A stretch of 9,719 nucleotides of DNA from Spongiibacteraceae bacterium (GCA_030618505.1 JAUXDF010000086.1:1-9719); one strand, 5' to 3'; shown: positions 1 through 7,330, numbered from the stretch's first letter. A program made the numbers and translations. Notes: generated by a model not told the origin, from the letters alone.

Positions 1-644
1 ATATCTTCGTAACGAGATACCATGTAAAAATTCCCCTTTTTCATATGATAGACAGGGTAATCATCGCGCAGCATTTTGTAATAGGCGTAAGGGTTGGCGA
101 AATTATGTTGTGATAAGGGTTGAAAATCTTCAGGTGATTTTGGGTTTAGTGGTGGAATAAGGGGTTTTTTATTGCTTCGAAAACTACTTTTTCGCACTCG
201 TACTGCCCAATACGTCATTGCGATTTCAATGGGGCAAAGGAGTCCATGAATACTAAAAATACTGACACCATCGTAAAAACCAATAATTCTGCCTATGGCG
301 GAGCCGACAGAAAATGCTGCAATAACCATTAACGAAGCTCTTGCTCCCTCGGTTGATTTTGCCAACGCAGCTAATACCAGTCCCAGTGCTATCAGCATCG
401 TACCGTAGTAGGCGCGCACATCGGTGGTGGCAACTAAATTAAGATTTTCAAATCCAAAAATTTCTCCCATCTCATTTGGGAAAAGCGTAAACATTGTACC
501 GGCCATTATGCAGGCGCCTGAAAAATAGATAACCAGATAAAAGCGTTTTTCAACACTCAGTGCCCAACTGATCAGTAGCAGAAGATATTCATAGAAGTAG
601 GAGGCGCTCAAGCGGCGTATGTGGAAAAGGGTGGGGTTTTTCAT
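1..644 (-). CDS. DUF4345-like membrane domain fused to cytochrome P450 (partial, N-terminal 214 residues)
   Basis: This gene reads from an ATG at 642-644 leftward off the window edge with no stop, so only the first 214 codons are visible. A GTGAG Shine-Dalgarno-like sequence (652-656) lies 7 nt upstream, and an in-frame stop at 663-665 limits earlier starts. Hydrophobic segments lie at about residues 35-55, 80-96, 103-123 and 128-148. They carry DUF4345-like landmarks: DVRAYYG (75-81), the GRIIGFYDG region (118-126) and an acidic residue in the last helix. A proline-rich linker (about 161-172) leads to a typical bacterial P450 opening: NPYAYYKMLRDDYPVY (184-199), then a beta-strand region ending in VSRYED (209-214). 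The I-helix, ExxR and haem-cysteine motifs would lie outside the window. The inferred product is a membrane-anchored monooxygenase. It is divergent from the lipase/WS-DGAT/TetR genes and shares their control region. The P450 call rests only on the N-terminal pattern. Confidence 0.72.
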   Translation of the reverse strand, partial: MKNPTLFHIRRLSASYFYEYLLLLISWALSVEKRFYLVIYFSGACIMAGTMFTLFPNEMGEIFGFENLNLVATTDVRAYYGTMLIALGLVLAALAKSTEGARASLMVIAAFSVGSAIGRIIGFYDGVSIFSIHGLLCPIEIAMTYWAVRVRKSSFRSNKKPLIPPLNPKSPEDFQPLSQHNFANPYAYYKMLRDDYPVYHMKKGNFYMVSRYED

Positions 645-659
645 CTTTTTTCTCACTTT

Positions 660-694
660 GTACTATCGGGTATACTGTGTATACTTGATAGTAC
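660..694. promoter_or_regulatory. Nested 35-bp palindrome, probable TetR-family operator
   Basis: Outer arms GTACTATC (660-667) and GATAGTAC (687-694) are perfect inverted repeats. Inside them, GTATAC (670-675) and GTATAC (679-684) form a second pair on the same centre (position 677). Only positions 668/686, 669/685 and 676/678 fail to pair, leaving 28 of 34 bases paired around a central base. The size and nested symmetry suit a TetR-family operator, possibly bound by two dimers. It ends 16 nt from the P450-fusion start and covers its candidate -10 box. The TetR gene at 3254 is the obvious ligand, but that assignment is inferred from position. Confidence 0.75.
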
Positions 695-717
695 ACTGCA
701 AACTTGATTTGAATCAA
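688..717 (-). promoter_or_regulatory. Candidate sigma-70 promoter of the P450-fusion gene
   Basis: Read on the minus strand, TTGATT (717-712) is followed after 18 nt by TACTAT (693-688). These are reasonable matches to -35 and -10 hexamers. The -10 lies inside the outer arm of the palindromic operator and the -35 overlaps the FNR/Anr-type box. Binding of either regulator would therefore be expected to block RNA polymerase. Transcription would begin around 681, giving a short leader before the ATG at 644. Confidence 0.35.
704..717. promoter_or_regulatory. Perfect FNR/Anr-type box (TTGAT-N4-ATCAA)
   Basis: The sequence TTGATTTGAATCAA matches at all ten defined positions of the FNR/Anr/CRP-superfamily consensus TTGAT-N4-ATCAA. 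It lies 9 bp from the palindromic operator, between the divergent P450-fusion and hydrolase genes. It overlaps the candidate -35 of the P450 promoter, which would suit repression at low oxygen. Relative to the hydrolase it lies about 140 nt upstream of the start codon, where its effect cannot be predicted because that promoter is not clear. Binding by FNR/Anr is inferred from the consensus alone. Confidence 0.6.
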
Positions 718-856
718 CTTAAATTCGAAGCAAATCCCACTTTGATCAAAATGGAGTGAAGAAATACCTTTATATTGCCTTAGTCTGTTTAGTGTTTTTA
801 CGGTAAAGTGCCAGGTATATATCCGCATACCTATAAAGGTTTAGAGGAGATTTTTA

Positions 857-1609
857 ATGGCTCACTACACGCCACCATCTCGTTCACTTGCTCTTACTGA
901 GGCGCCACGGGCGCTTTCAGAAGCTGCTTTGTTAGTGCTAACCCATAAGCTATTGCTTAAGGCGCCAAGGGGAAATGGTGACCCTGTAATGACTATTCCC
1001 GGTTATATGGTGGGGGATGGCTCTATGTCCTTGTTTCGAAGATACCTTAATAAATTGGGTTATGATGCTCGTCCCTGGGGCCTGGGGAGAAATATTCAGA
1101 ATAACAAAATCAAGGACATGGAAGGCCTGATGGCGTTTAAAGCTGACATGATTGCAAGGTTGGGCTTTGAGGTTGAGCAGATTTACAATGAGACCGGGAG
1201 AAAAGTAAGCCTGATTGGTTGGAGCCTGGGTGGTTTATATGCCGATAGTTTGGCAAGGCTTGCCCCCCAGATGGTTCGTCAGGTAATTACCTTGGGCACC
1301 CCGCTTGGTGATCCTCGTGGTACCAGTATTTTTGCATTGGTGTACAGGGTTCTGGAACGACATTTTGAAGAGGATGTTATTGATTTTAGTCTCTGGTGCA
1401 ATGATATTCCCAAAGGGGAAAGGGAAGTGCCAACGACAATAGTATTCAGTAAAACCGACGGTATCGTTTCTCCTGATATTGCGTTGTTAGGACATCATCC
1501 CTCAATCCGTTATATCAAGGTTAAATCCAGCCATATGGGGTTTGCAGTAAACCCAATGGCCTATTGGGCTGTGGCAAAAGAGTTGTCGCGTGTTAATAAA
1601 TTGGTGTAG
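857..1609 (+). CDS. Alpha/beta hydrolase, lipase/esterase-like
   Basis: This 250-aa protein is a serine hydrolase expected to cleave ester bonds of lipids. The nucleophile elbow is GWSLGG (residues 121-126, Ser123). The likely acid is Asp201 in KTDGIV and the likely base His226 in SSHMGF, giving a complete catalytic triad in the usual order. PGYMVGDGSM (48-57) and the LGYDARPWGLGRN stretch (67-79) fit a PGAP1/lipase-type oxyanion-loop region. No signal peptide is apparent, so a cytosolic or peripheral membrane location is likely. The start is supported by a strong Shine-Dalgarno AGAGGAGA (843-850), 6 nt before the ATG. It is first in a probable operon with the WS/DGAT (102 nt downstream) and TetR genes, and its leader contains the palindromic operator and FNR/Anr-type box. 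The true substrate (wax ester, acylglycerol or other ester) cannot be read from the sequence. Confidence 0.85.
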   Translation: MAHYTPPSRSLALTEAPRALSEAALLVLTHKLLLKAPRGNGDPVMTIPGYMVGDGSMSLFRRYLNKLGYDARPWGLGRNIQNNKIKDMEGLMAFKADMIARLGFEVEQIYNETGRKVSLIGWSLGGLYADSLARLAPQMVRQVITLGTPLGDPRGTSIFALVYRVLERHFEEDVIDFSLWCNDIPKGEREVPTTIVFSKTDGIVSPDIALLGHHPSIRYIKVKSSHMGFAVNPMAYWAVAKELSRVNKLV

Positions 1610-1711
1610 AGCTTGCCGACTTTTTATTGAAACGGTCTGATGAATGGTGAAGACGTGCTTGAAGTGATTGAGCAAGTAACAAATATTTAAAATTTATTTT
1701 GAGGTTTAAGC

Positions 1712-3253
1712 ATGTTTCAACTCAGTGGTATGGATTCGATGTTTTTTCATTTGGAGACGGAAAAATTGCCGATGCATATTTCATCATGCATTATTTTTAA
1801 ACCACGGCGAGCCGGAAAGGGGAAAAAATCGGGCACCCCAGAATTTGGAGAAATAAGAGCGCTGTTTGAAAACTATCTGTTGCCACAAGTGCCAATATTA
1901 AAGTGCAGGTTGCAATCAGTCGCCTTTAATTTGGATCAGCCTTATTGGGTTGAAGATAAATATTTTGATTTGAATTTTCATCTTCAGCACCTTGCCTTGC
2001 CTAAGCCTGGAGACTGGAATGCTCTGAGAGAAATGATTGGACAAATGCACTCTCGCTCTTTAGATAAAAATAAGCCACTCTGGGAAGCTACCATTATAGA
2101 TGGGCTTGATCATGTCGAGGATGTGCCTAAGGGCAGTTTCGCATTGTTTATGAAGGTGCATCACTCCATTATGGATGGTCGCACAGGTAGAAATATCATG
2201 ACCAGCCTGCTATCCGCTGCACCTGACGAACCGCCTATTACTGCTGGCCCGACAGCAAGTGGTCAGTCTGATGGTGATGAGGCATCTTCAACAACATTTA
2301 AAAACCCCGGGTTCGCCCAAAAAGTTTCCCGCGCTTATCTGAGTAATATAAAAAAGACCTGGCAGATGACCAAGCTATTTACTAAAAAATTGCCAGGAGC
2401 AATGGCTAAGCTCGAATTGGCAAAATACCGGCAAGAGATCAAAGCAAATCAGGGGCGCGAAGTTACCTGCTTTAACGGGAATCTGTCATCTCAAAGGGTT
2501 GTCAATCGAATACATTTTCCCCTGGATGAAATTAAGAAAATTCGCACAGCAGTGAATGGTGCAAAAGTTAACGATGTGATGCTGACTATTGTTGGCGGAG
2601 CACTGATTCGTTACCTGGAATCACAAGGAGAGTTGCCCGGGCTTAGTTTGGTGGCAGGGGCGCCTGTTGATATCAGGGCAGAGGAGGATGATTCAGTGCA
2701 AGGTAATATGGTTACCTTTATGAATACCTCACTTTGTAGCAATATCGATGATCCTCTTGAGCGCCTGAGCAGGGTTCATGAAGAAGCGATGAATGCCAAG
2801 CAGTTCGCTGCAACATTGGGTCACCGTACACTTTACGATTTATTGGACTCTGTTTACCCTGGGCTGACTGCTTTTGGCTTGCGGGCTTTGCTTAATAGTG
2901 GCGTGCTAGACAAACTCCCTCCCTTTGCGAATACGGTTGTTTCAAATGTATCCACTATCCCGATTCCGCTTTATCTTGTCGGCGCCGAACTGATCGATAG
3001 TTTCGGTATGGGGCCACTGCTTCCCAATATGGGGCTGTTTCATGTTGTTTCCGGTGTTAACAATACGATCACCCTTTGTTTTACTGCCTGTCCACAAGCA
3101 ATGTCGGATAGTGAGCTCTATGCCCAGTGTCTTGAAGACGCTTATCAGGAATTGAAAACTCAAGCCTTTGAGAGCCTGGAAGCACTCGCCCTAAAAGACA
3201 GTCATACTTCAAGTAGTCATGAGGCGGATTGCAGTATTGAGGAAGCAAGCTAG
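1712..3253 (+). CDS. Wax ester synthase / acyl-CoA:diacylglycerol acyltransferase (WS/DGAT)
   Basis: This 513-aa bifunctional-type acyltransferase is predicted to transfer acyl groups from acyl-CoA to fatty alcohols (wax esters) or diacylglycerol (triacylglycerol) at the inner membrane. The condensing-enzyme motif HHSIMDG (150-156) keeps both histidines and the Asp-Gly of HHxxxDG. Other family landmarks are an N-terminal LSGMDSMFFHLE region (4-15), the PLW motif (122-124), the ND motif in KVNDVMLTIVGGAL (285-298) and AGAPVDIR (315-322). The C-terminal domain has NTVVSNV (407-413) followed by LYLVGAEL (420-427). After SNV the usual Pro-Gly-Pro-type turn is replaced by STIPIP, a divergent feature. 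The length is a little above the family's usual 450-480 residues because of a hydrophilic insert (about 175-200) and a Ser/Glu-rich tail. GAGG 8 nt before the ATG supports the start. The stop codon abuts the TetR ATG. Substrate preference is not predictable. Confidence 0.92.
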   Translation: MFQLSGMDSMFFHLETEKLPMHISSCIIFKPRRAGKGKKSGTPEFGEIRALFENYLLPQVPILKCRLQSVAFNLDQPYWVEDKYFDLNFHLQHLALPKPGDWNALREMIGQMHSRSLDKNKPLWEATIIDGLDHVEDVPKGSFALFMKVHHSIMDGRTGRNIMTSLLSAAPDEPPITAGPTASGQSDGDEASSTTFKNPGFAQKVSRAYLSNIKKTWQMTKLFTKKLPGAMAKLELAKYRQEIKANQGREVTCFNGNLSSQRVVNRIHFPLDEIKKIRTAVNGAKVNDVMLTIVGGALIRYLESQGELPGLSLVAGAPVDIRAEEDDSVQGNMVTFMNTSLCSNIDDPLERLSRVHEEAMNAKQFAATLGHRTLYDLLDSVYPGLTAFGLRALLNSGVLDKLPPFANTVVSNVSTIPIPLYLVGAELIDSFGMGPLLPNMGLFHVVSGVNNTITLCFTACPQAMSDSELYAQCLEDAYQELKTQAFESLEALALKDSHTSSSHEADCSIEEAS

Positions 3254-3910
3254 ATGGCAGTTAAGAAAAAGCAGGATTTAAATCGGGACGTCATTCTTAA
3301 TGTTGCTCTCACCTTAAGTGCCGAGGAAGGGGTCGATAATGTCACCGTTAGAAAAATAGCCGCGCAGTTGGGTGTTACGCCAATGGCGATTTATCGACAC
3401 TATGATAATAAATCGGATTTGCTGGCAGCGATGCTTGATGCCTTTATTAAAGATGCCAGCGTGTTGGCTGACCACTCCCTGGAATGGGATGAGTGGTTAA
3501 GGGCGACCAGTATTAATATGTTTGAGGCGCTATGCTCCCAACCAAGCTGGATCCCATTGTTTGGACAGATTCAACTTGGCATCAGCGGCGTCATTGTGAT
3601 GGAAAACTTTTTAAAGGTGTTGAAACAGGCGGGTTTTGACGATGCAGTGGCGATAAATACATTTTTCACAATGACGCAGAATATAGTGGGAGCCGCCTGT
3701 ATACGTTCAACCATAACAACAATGGTGGATTCCGATCAGGAAGACGAAGACTACCTGCGCTTATTGGGCTTGCAATTTCAAACGCTGCCGAACCCTGAAT
3801 TTTCGAATATCATTGCGCTTTCCGGTAATATAGCCAAGGTGATCAGCGATCATAACATTGAATTTTTTCTTGATATGTTGATAGCAGGCTTGAAGCAACT
3901 TAAGTCGTAA
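3254..3910 (+). CDS. TetR/AcrR-family transcriptional repressor
   Basis: This 218-aa protein has the standard TetR architecture. The N-terminal three-helix DNA-binding domain covers about residues 9-56. Its helix-turn-helix reads TVRKIAAQLGVTPMAIYRHY (31-50), followed by the typical DNKSDLLAAM helix. The rest is a variable all-helical ligand-binding and dimerisation domain. The ATG directly follows the WS/DGAT stop (TAGATG), and AGGAAG sits inside the upstream gene's end, so translation is probably coupled. The natural hypothesis is autoregulation plus control of the hydrolase operon and the divergent P450-fusion gene through the palindrome at 660-694. An acyl-CoA, fatty acid or P450 substrate could be the inducer, but the sequence does not show which. 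It ends 4 nt from the convergent hrpB stop, with no visible terminator between. Confidence 0.9.
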   Translation: MAVKKKQDLNRDVILNVALTLSAEEGVDNVTVRKIAAQLGVTPMAIYRHYDNKSDLLAAMLDAFIKDASVLADHSLEWDEWLRATSINMFEALCSQPSWIPLFGQIQLGISGVIVMENFLKVLKQAGFDDAVAINTFFTMTQNIVGAACIRSTITTMVDSDQEDEDYLRLLGLQFQTLPNPEFSNIIALSGNIAKVISDHNIEFFLDMLIAGLKQLKS

Positions 3911-3914
3911 ATAA

Positions 3915-6482
3915 CTATTTTTTAGTTTTCCTGGTGCCTGAAAGGGCCTGCGCATTAAGTGGGTCATCTGGCCAGAAGTGTTTGGGATAGCATGCTTTCA
4001 TGTCCTTTTTTACCTCGCTATAACTACTCTGCCAAAACCCGACCAAATCCTGGGTTATCTGTATTGGGCGTCGGGCGGGTGACAATAGATGTAATTTAAG
4101 AACAATACGGCCATTGGCGATGCTTGGCGTTTGTTGGCAGCCGTACATCTCTTGCAACCTCACTGCCAGCACAGGGGGTTCTTCCTCATAATTAATTTTG
4201 ATTGAAGAGCCAGAAGCTACCTTCATTCTAAGGGGAGCCATGACCTCCAGTTTTTTCTGCAGTGACCAGGGTAGCTGGGCCAGTAAAATACTTTTTAAAT
4301 CAATTTTTTTGAAATGATCAAGTGTGTTGATTGGGTCAAGGTAGCCGGCGAGCCATTGATCGGCAGTATCAAGTAAATGCAGATCAGATATATCCGGCCA
4401 TGCAGATTTTTTGCCCTCTTGTAAATCCAGTTCGCGAAGCAACAATACCCGTGCTTGCCACTGCCGAAGTTCTTCGTTCCATGGCAATAACCTTAAACCC
4501 TGCTGTTTTAACAGCTCGATTAAAACCCGGTGCTTTGCTTCATTAGACACAGTGGCTAAATTTTTTCTGGAAAGAATGATAGCGCCAACGCAGCTTTGTT
4601 GTTCTGCAGTAAAGCGATTGTTTTGTTTATCCCATGCCAGCACTTCTTTTTCTGCTACGCTTGCTGCCAACTCCTGGCTAAAGAGCGATGAGTCGAGTTT
4701 GCAAGCGAGGTAAATACTGTCCGTTGCCTGTCCTTTTCTACCGCCACTTTGAGCGATGGCTAGCAGTGAGTGGTTTTGTAAACTATCGGGGCGATTAAAC
4801 TGTACAGAGCGGCCGTTGCTTAAGAGGTAGCTTTTGCTTTTCGTTGAGCGCTGTTTGGCGATACGATCAGGGTAGGCGCAGGCGATAAGAAAACCCGTCC
4901 AGCGATCACTTTCTGCTTCAGTAATGGGTGTGGCACTAGAAGTAGTGGCACTTTGCTTGGGGCACAAACGCATAAACTGGCGACTTTGTTGCAGGGTGCG
5001 ATTAAGCCAGCCTTTGTTGCTATGATCTGAAGTGATTTCCTTATTGAGCAGGGCAAGCGGATATTCAATATCGACACCATCGAATGAGCGCGGAACACGT
5101 TCAGATAGAATCGCAGCGAGATGGCAGGCTCGCTGTGCCAATCCATAATCCTGGCCAATCAACAGCATATGTGCCAATCGAGGGTTGGCGGGTAGCTTCG
5201 CCATTTTTTCACCGTGGTGGGTAATAACTAATTTACCCTGCTCAGTTTTTTCCACCGCCGCCAGTTTTAGCAATAAATCAATAGCCTGATTAAAGGGCGC
5301 CTCCGGTGGTGGGTCTAACCAGTCCAGTTCTTTAATATCATCAATACCCCAGCGCATTAATTGCAGTGCCAGCGGAGCCAAATCAGCCTGCATGATTTCT
5401 GGCGGGGTGTAGGTGCTAAGCTGTTGCTGTTGATCTTCAGACCACAAACGATAACAAATACCAGCCTCGAGTCTGCCCGCACGACCGGCACGCTGCACGC
5501 TGGCTGCCTGGGAAACCCTGCAAGTGTCGAGGCGTGTCATGCCAGTATTGGGATCAAAGACTGCCTGTCGACTGAGTCCTGCATCAATAACAACGCGTAT
5601 CCCCTCAATGGTTAAGCTGGTCTCAGCAATGGCGGTTGCCAACACGATTTTTCGTTGTCCGCTCGCGGCCGGTGCTATTGCCTTGCGTTGTTCTTGTAAA
5701 GACAGATCACCATAAAGTGGTGATAACAGCACCTCGGAAGAATTAATGCTGTTTTGTAGGCCTTGATGAACTTTGCGGATTTCAAATTGACCGGGCAAAA
5801 AGACCAGTAAACTACCCGTTTCACACGCTAGAGCATCGCGGATGACGTTTATTACCTTAGCAATAATATCCACTTGAATACGCCAGGGTTCACCGTAACG
5901 AAGCTCTACAGGAAAGCAGCGCCCCTCACTACGGATGATTGGCGCATTATTTAACAGCTTGGCAATGTTGTCACCGTCAAGGGTGGCTGACATGATTAAT
6001 AATTTTAAGGCAGACTGCTCACGAAAAATGCCCCGCGCTTGCAGTGTTAGTGCAAGACCCAGATCAGCATCAAGGCTGCGCTCGTGAAATTCATCAAAGA
6101 TTATAAGGCCAATACCCTCGAGAGAGGGATCATCCTGTAGTAGGCGAATGAGTACGCCCTCTGTCACAACTTCTATTCGAGTGCTTTTTGACACTTTGCT
6201 ATCGAGCCGCACGCGATAACCAACCGTACCACCAACATCCTCGCTCAGTAGTTCTGACATGCGCTCTGCTGCTGCACGTGCCGCCAGGCGGCGAGGTTCG
6301 AGGATGAGAATTTTTTCACCCTTGGGCAGCATAGTATCTAATAGTGCCAGTGGCACCAGAGTGGTTTTCCCCGCACCCGGTGGAGCCTCTAGTACCGCCT
6401 CATCGCGTTCCTGAAGAGCTGCAATAAGGGAGGGCAGGGCCTGCGTAATGGGCAAGGTGGGCAGTTGGTATTTTTTGTTCAT
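3915..6482 (-). CDS. hrpB: ATP-dependent RNA helicase HrpB
   Basis: This 855-aa protein is a DExH (DEAH/RHA-type) helicase of the HrpB family, which is of nearly the same usual length. Visible motifs are Walker A APPGAGKT (33-40), EPRRLAARAAAER (62-74), DEFH (130-133, in place of DEAH as is normal for HrpB), SAT (165-167), TAIAETSLTI (283-292) and QRAGRAGR (330-337). The winged-helix/ratchet region follows, then a long HrpB-type C-terminal domain with LSPARRPIQITQDL near the end. It is presumed cytosolic and acts on RNA, but its exact role is poorly defined in most bacteria. HrpA/HrpB relatives are linked to mRNA or ribosome-related processes. The ATG at 6480-6482 fits the family N-terminus (LPITQALPSLIAAL), although no clear Shine-Dalgarno precedes it. 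The gene is convergent with TetR and divergent from the 198-aa protein gene, so it is probably monocistronic and a housekeeping neighbour rather than part of the lipid locus. Confidence 0.95.
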   Translation of the reverse strand: MNKKYQLPTLPITQALPSLIAALQERDEAVLEAPPGAGKTTLVPLALLDTMLPKGEKILILEPRRLAARAAAERMSELLSEDVGGTVGYRVRLDSKVSKSTRIEVVTEGVLIRLLQDDPSLEGIGLIIFDEFHERSLDADLGLALTLQARGIFREQSALKLLIMSATLDGDNIAKLLNNAPIIRSEGRCFPVELRYGEPWRIQVDIIAKVINVIRDALACETGSLLVFLPGQFEIRKVHQGLQNSINSSEVLLSPLYGDLSLQEQRKAIAPAASGQRKIVLATAIAETSLTIEGIRVVIDAGLSRQAVFDPNTGMTRLDTCRVSQAASVQRAGRAGRLEAGICYRLWSEDQQQQLSTYTPPEIMQADLAPLALQLMRWGIDDIKELDWLDPPPEAPFNQAIDLLLKLAAVEKTEQGKLVITHHGEKMAKLPANPRLAHMLLIGQDYGLAQRACHLAAILSERVPRSFDGVDIEYPLALLNKEITSDHSNKGWLNRTLQQSRQFMRLCPKQSATTSSATPITEAESDRWTGFLIACAYPDRIAKQRSTKSKSYLLSNGRSVQFNRPDSLQNHSLLAIAQSGGRKGQATDSIYLACKLDSSLFSQELAASVAEKEVLAWDKQNNRFTAEQQSCVGAIILSRKNLATVSNEAKHRVLIELLKQQGLRLLPWNEELRQWQARVLLLRELDLQEGKKSAWPDISDLHLLDTADQWLAGYLDPINTLDHFKKIDLKSILLAQLPWSLQKKLEVMAPLRMKVASGSSIKINYEEEPPVLAVRLQEMYGCQQTPSIANGRIVLKLHLLSPARRPIQITQDLVGFWQSSYSEVKKDMKACYPKHFWPDDPLNAQALSGTRKTKK

Positions 6483-6703
6483 CGACAGAGTGTAAACTTT
6501 TTTGCCATGCTATTCAGTGACAATTCCTTCTCTCATAACTATTCCATCAAAATATAGGCTTAGTGGTTTTTAATACTTATTGCCTTCTATCTATAACCAA
6601 TTTGCACCGATCTCTTCGCTTTAAGATTAATTGTTTTTTTGTGACGATTTCGGCTTGAGTTCACATTTTTGATCGTTTAATTTGAACTTCAACACGGCAA
6701 TCA

Positions 6704-6719
6704 TGTGATCGCCGTCACA
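6704..6719. promoter_or_regulatory. Perfect CRP/Vfr-type box (TGTGA-N6-TCACA)
   Basis: TGTGA (6704-6708) and TCACA (6715-6719) are separated by exactly six bases, matching all ten core positions of the CRP consensus. The box ends 14 nt before the ATG at 6734. A weak upstream promoter can be drawn: TTGAGT (6655-6660), 17 nt, then TAATTT (6678-6683). In that case the box would lie just downstream of the start site, a position more suited to repression or roadblock than activation. It lies about 220 nt from the hrpB start on the other side. Binding is inferred from consensus only. Confidence 0.6.
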
Positions 6720-6733
6720 ATATTGTTGGTAAA

Positions 6734-7330
6734 ATGACTATTACGATGAACTATAAAGTACTTCTAACACTTGTCCCCCTAGCCGTTACATTCGTTGCTC
6801 TAGCCTATTACTTGCGTGCTACAGAGGGTACTGACGAGATTGCTGAGGTGCAAGATTTTCTCGATATCAGTATTGAAGCAGAAGAGCTTATTGAGCAAGC
6901 GCAAAGTGTTACACAAGCCTGGGTAATCACTTCGGCATCTGATGAGAGCGCAGATTTTTACCGGGATGCGAGAATCAATATTTACGAGCCTGTTAATCTT
7001 ACCGCCCAAAGTCCAGCAAACAGAGTTGCTGCAGGTGATACGGTCGCATTTTCTTTACCTGAAGGGCTAAATGTTGAAGTCACGGTTGTTAGTATCAAAG
7101 AAAACAGTATGGGAGGGTATAGCTGGAAAGGTTACCTCAAGGGACACAACGATGATTATCCTGTCATCTACACCCAGGGTGCTACCTCAAGTTTTGCAGC
7201 GATTACCACGGAGAATGGAAGTTACACCATGGAGGCCGTTAATGGTCTGGGTTGGATTTACAAAAACCCATCAATGATAGCGCTACGCACCCGCGATTTT
7301 GCCGATCAAATTGATCTGGATAAAAGCTAA
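6734..7330 (+). CDS. Membrane-anchored protein with metallopeptidase-prodomain-like region, no protease domain
   Basis: I do not recognise this 198-aa protein as a named family. An N-terminal hydrophobic segment (about residues 8-26, preceded by one Lys) could be an uncleaved signal anchor. It is followed by an acidic, probably helical stretch (about 32-58). The outer domain (about 104-178) has the pattern FSLPEGLNVEVTVVS, then SWKGYLKG, then a beta-rich region ending near GSYTMEA. This resembles the region before the catalytic domain of reprolysin-like secreted bacterial metallopeptidases. No HExxH motif or cysteine is present, so it is not itself such a protease. It may be a stand-alone inhibitor, chaperone or envelope sensor. 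The ribosome binding site is weak, and a second ATG at 6746 is an alternative start. It is divergent from hrpB with a CRP-like box directly upstream and no operon partner within 370 bp. Confidence 0.6.
   Translation: MTITMNYKVLLTLVPLAVTFVALAYYLRATEGTDEIAEVQDFLDISIEAEELIEQAQSVTQAWVITSASDESADFYRDARINIYEPVNLTAQSPANRVAAGDTVAFSLPEGLNVEVTVVSIKENSMGGYSWKGYLKGHNDDYPVIYTQGATSSFAAITTENGSYTMEAVNGLGWIYKNPSMIALRTRDFADQIDLDKS

Noticed and set aside
741..750. Short palindrome TTTGATCAAA in the hydrolase leader
   Set aside because: It lacks the N4 spacing of an FNR box and a 10-bp palindrome of this composition is common; a TTGATC/TACCTT promoter reading here is too weak to annotate.
1640..1690. A 16-codon open frame between the hydrolase and WS/DGAT genes (starts MNGEDVLEV)
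   Set aside because: No real ribosome binding site and too short to separate from chance; a leader-peptide role is not supported by any adjacent attenuator.
3699..3704. A GTATAC copy inside the TetR gene, like the inner arm of the operator
   Set aside because: Only one 6-bp half without outer arms or a paired copy, inside coding sequence; expected by chance.
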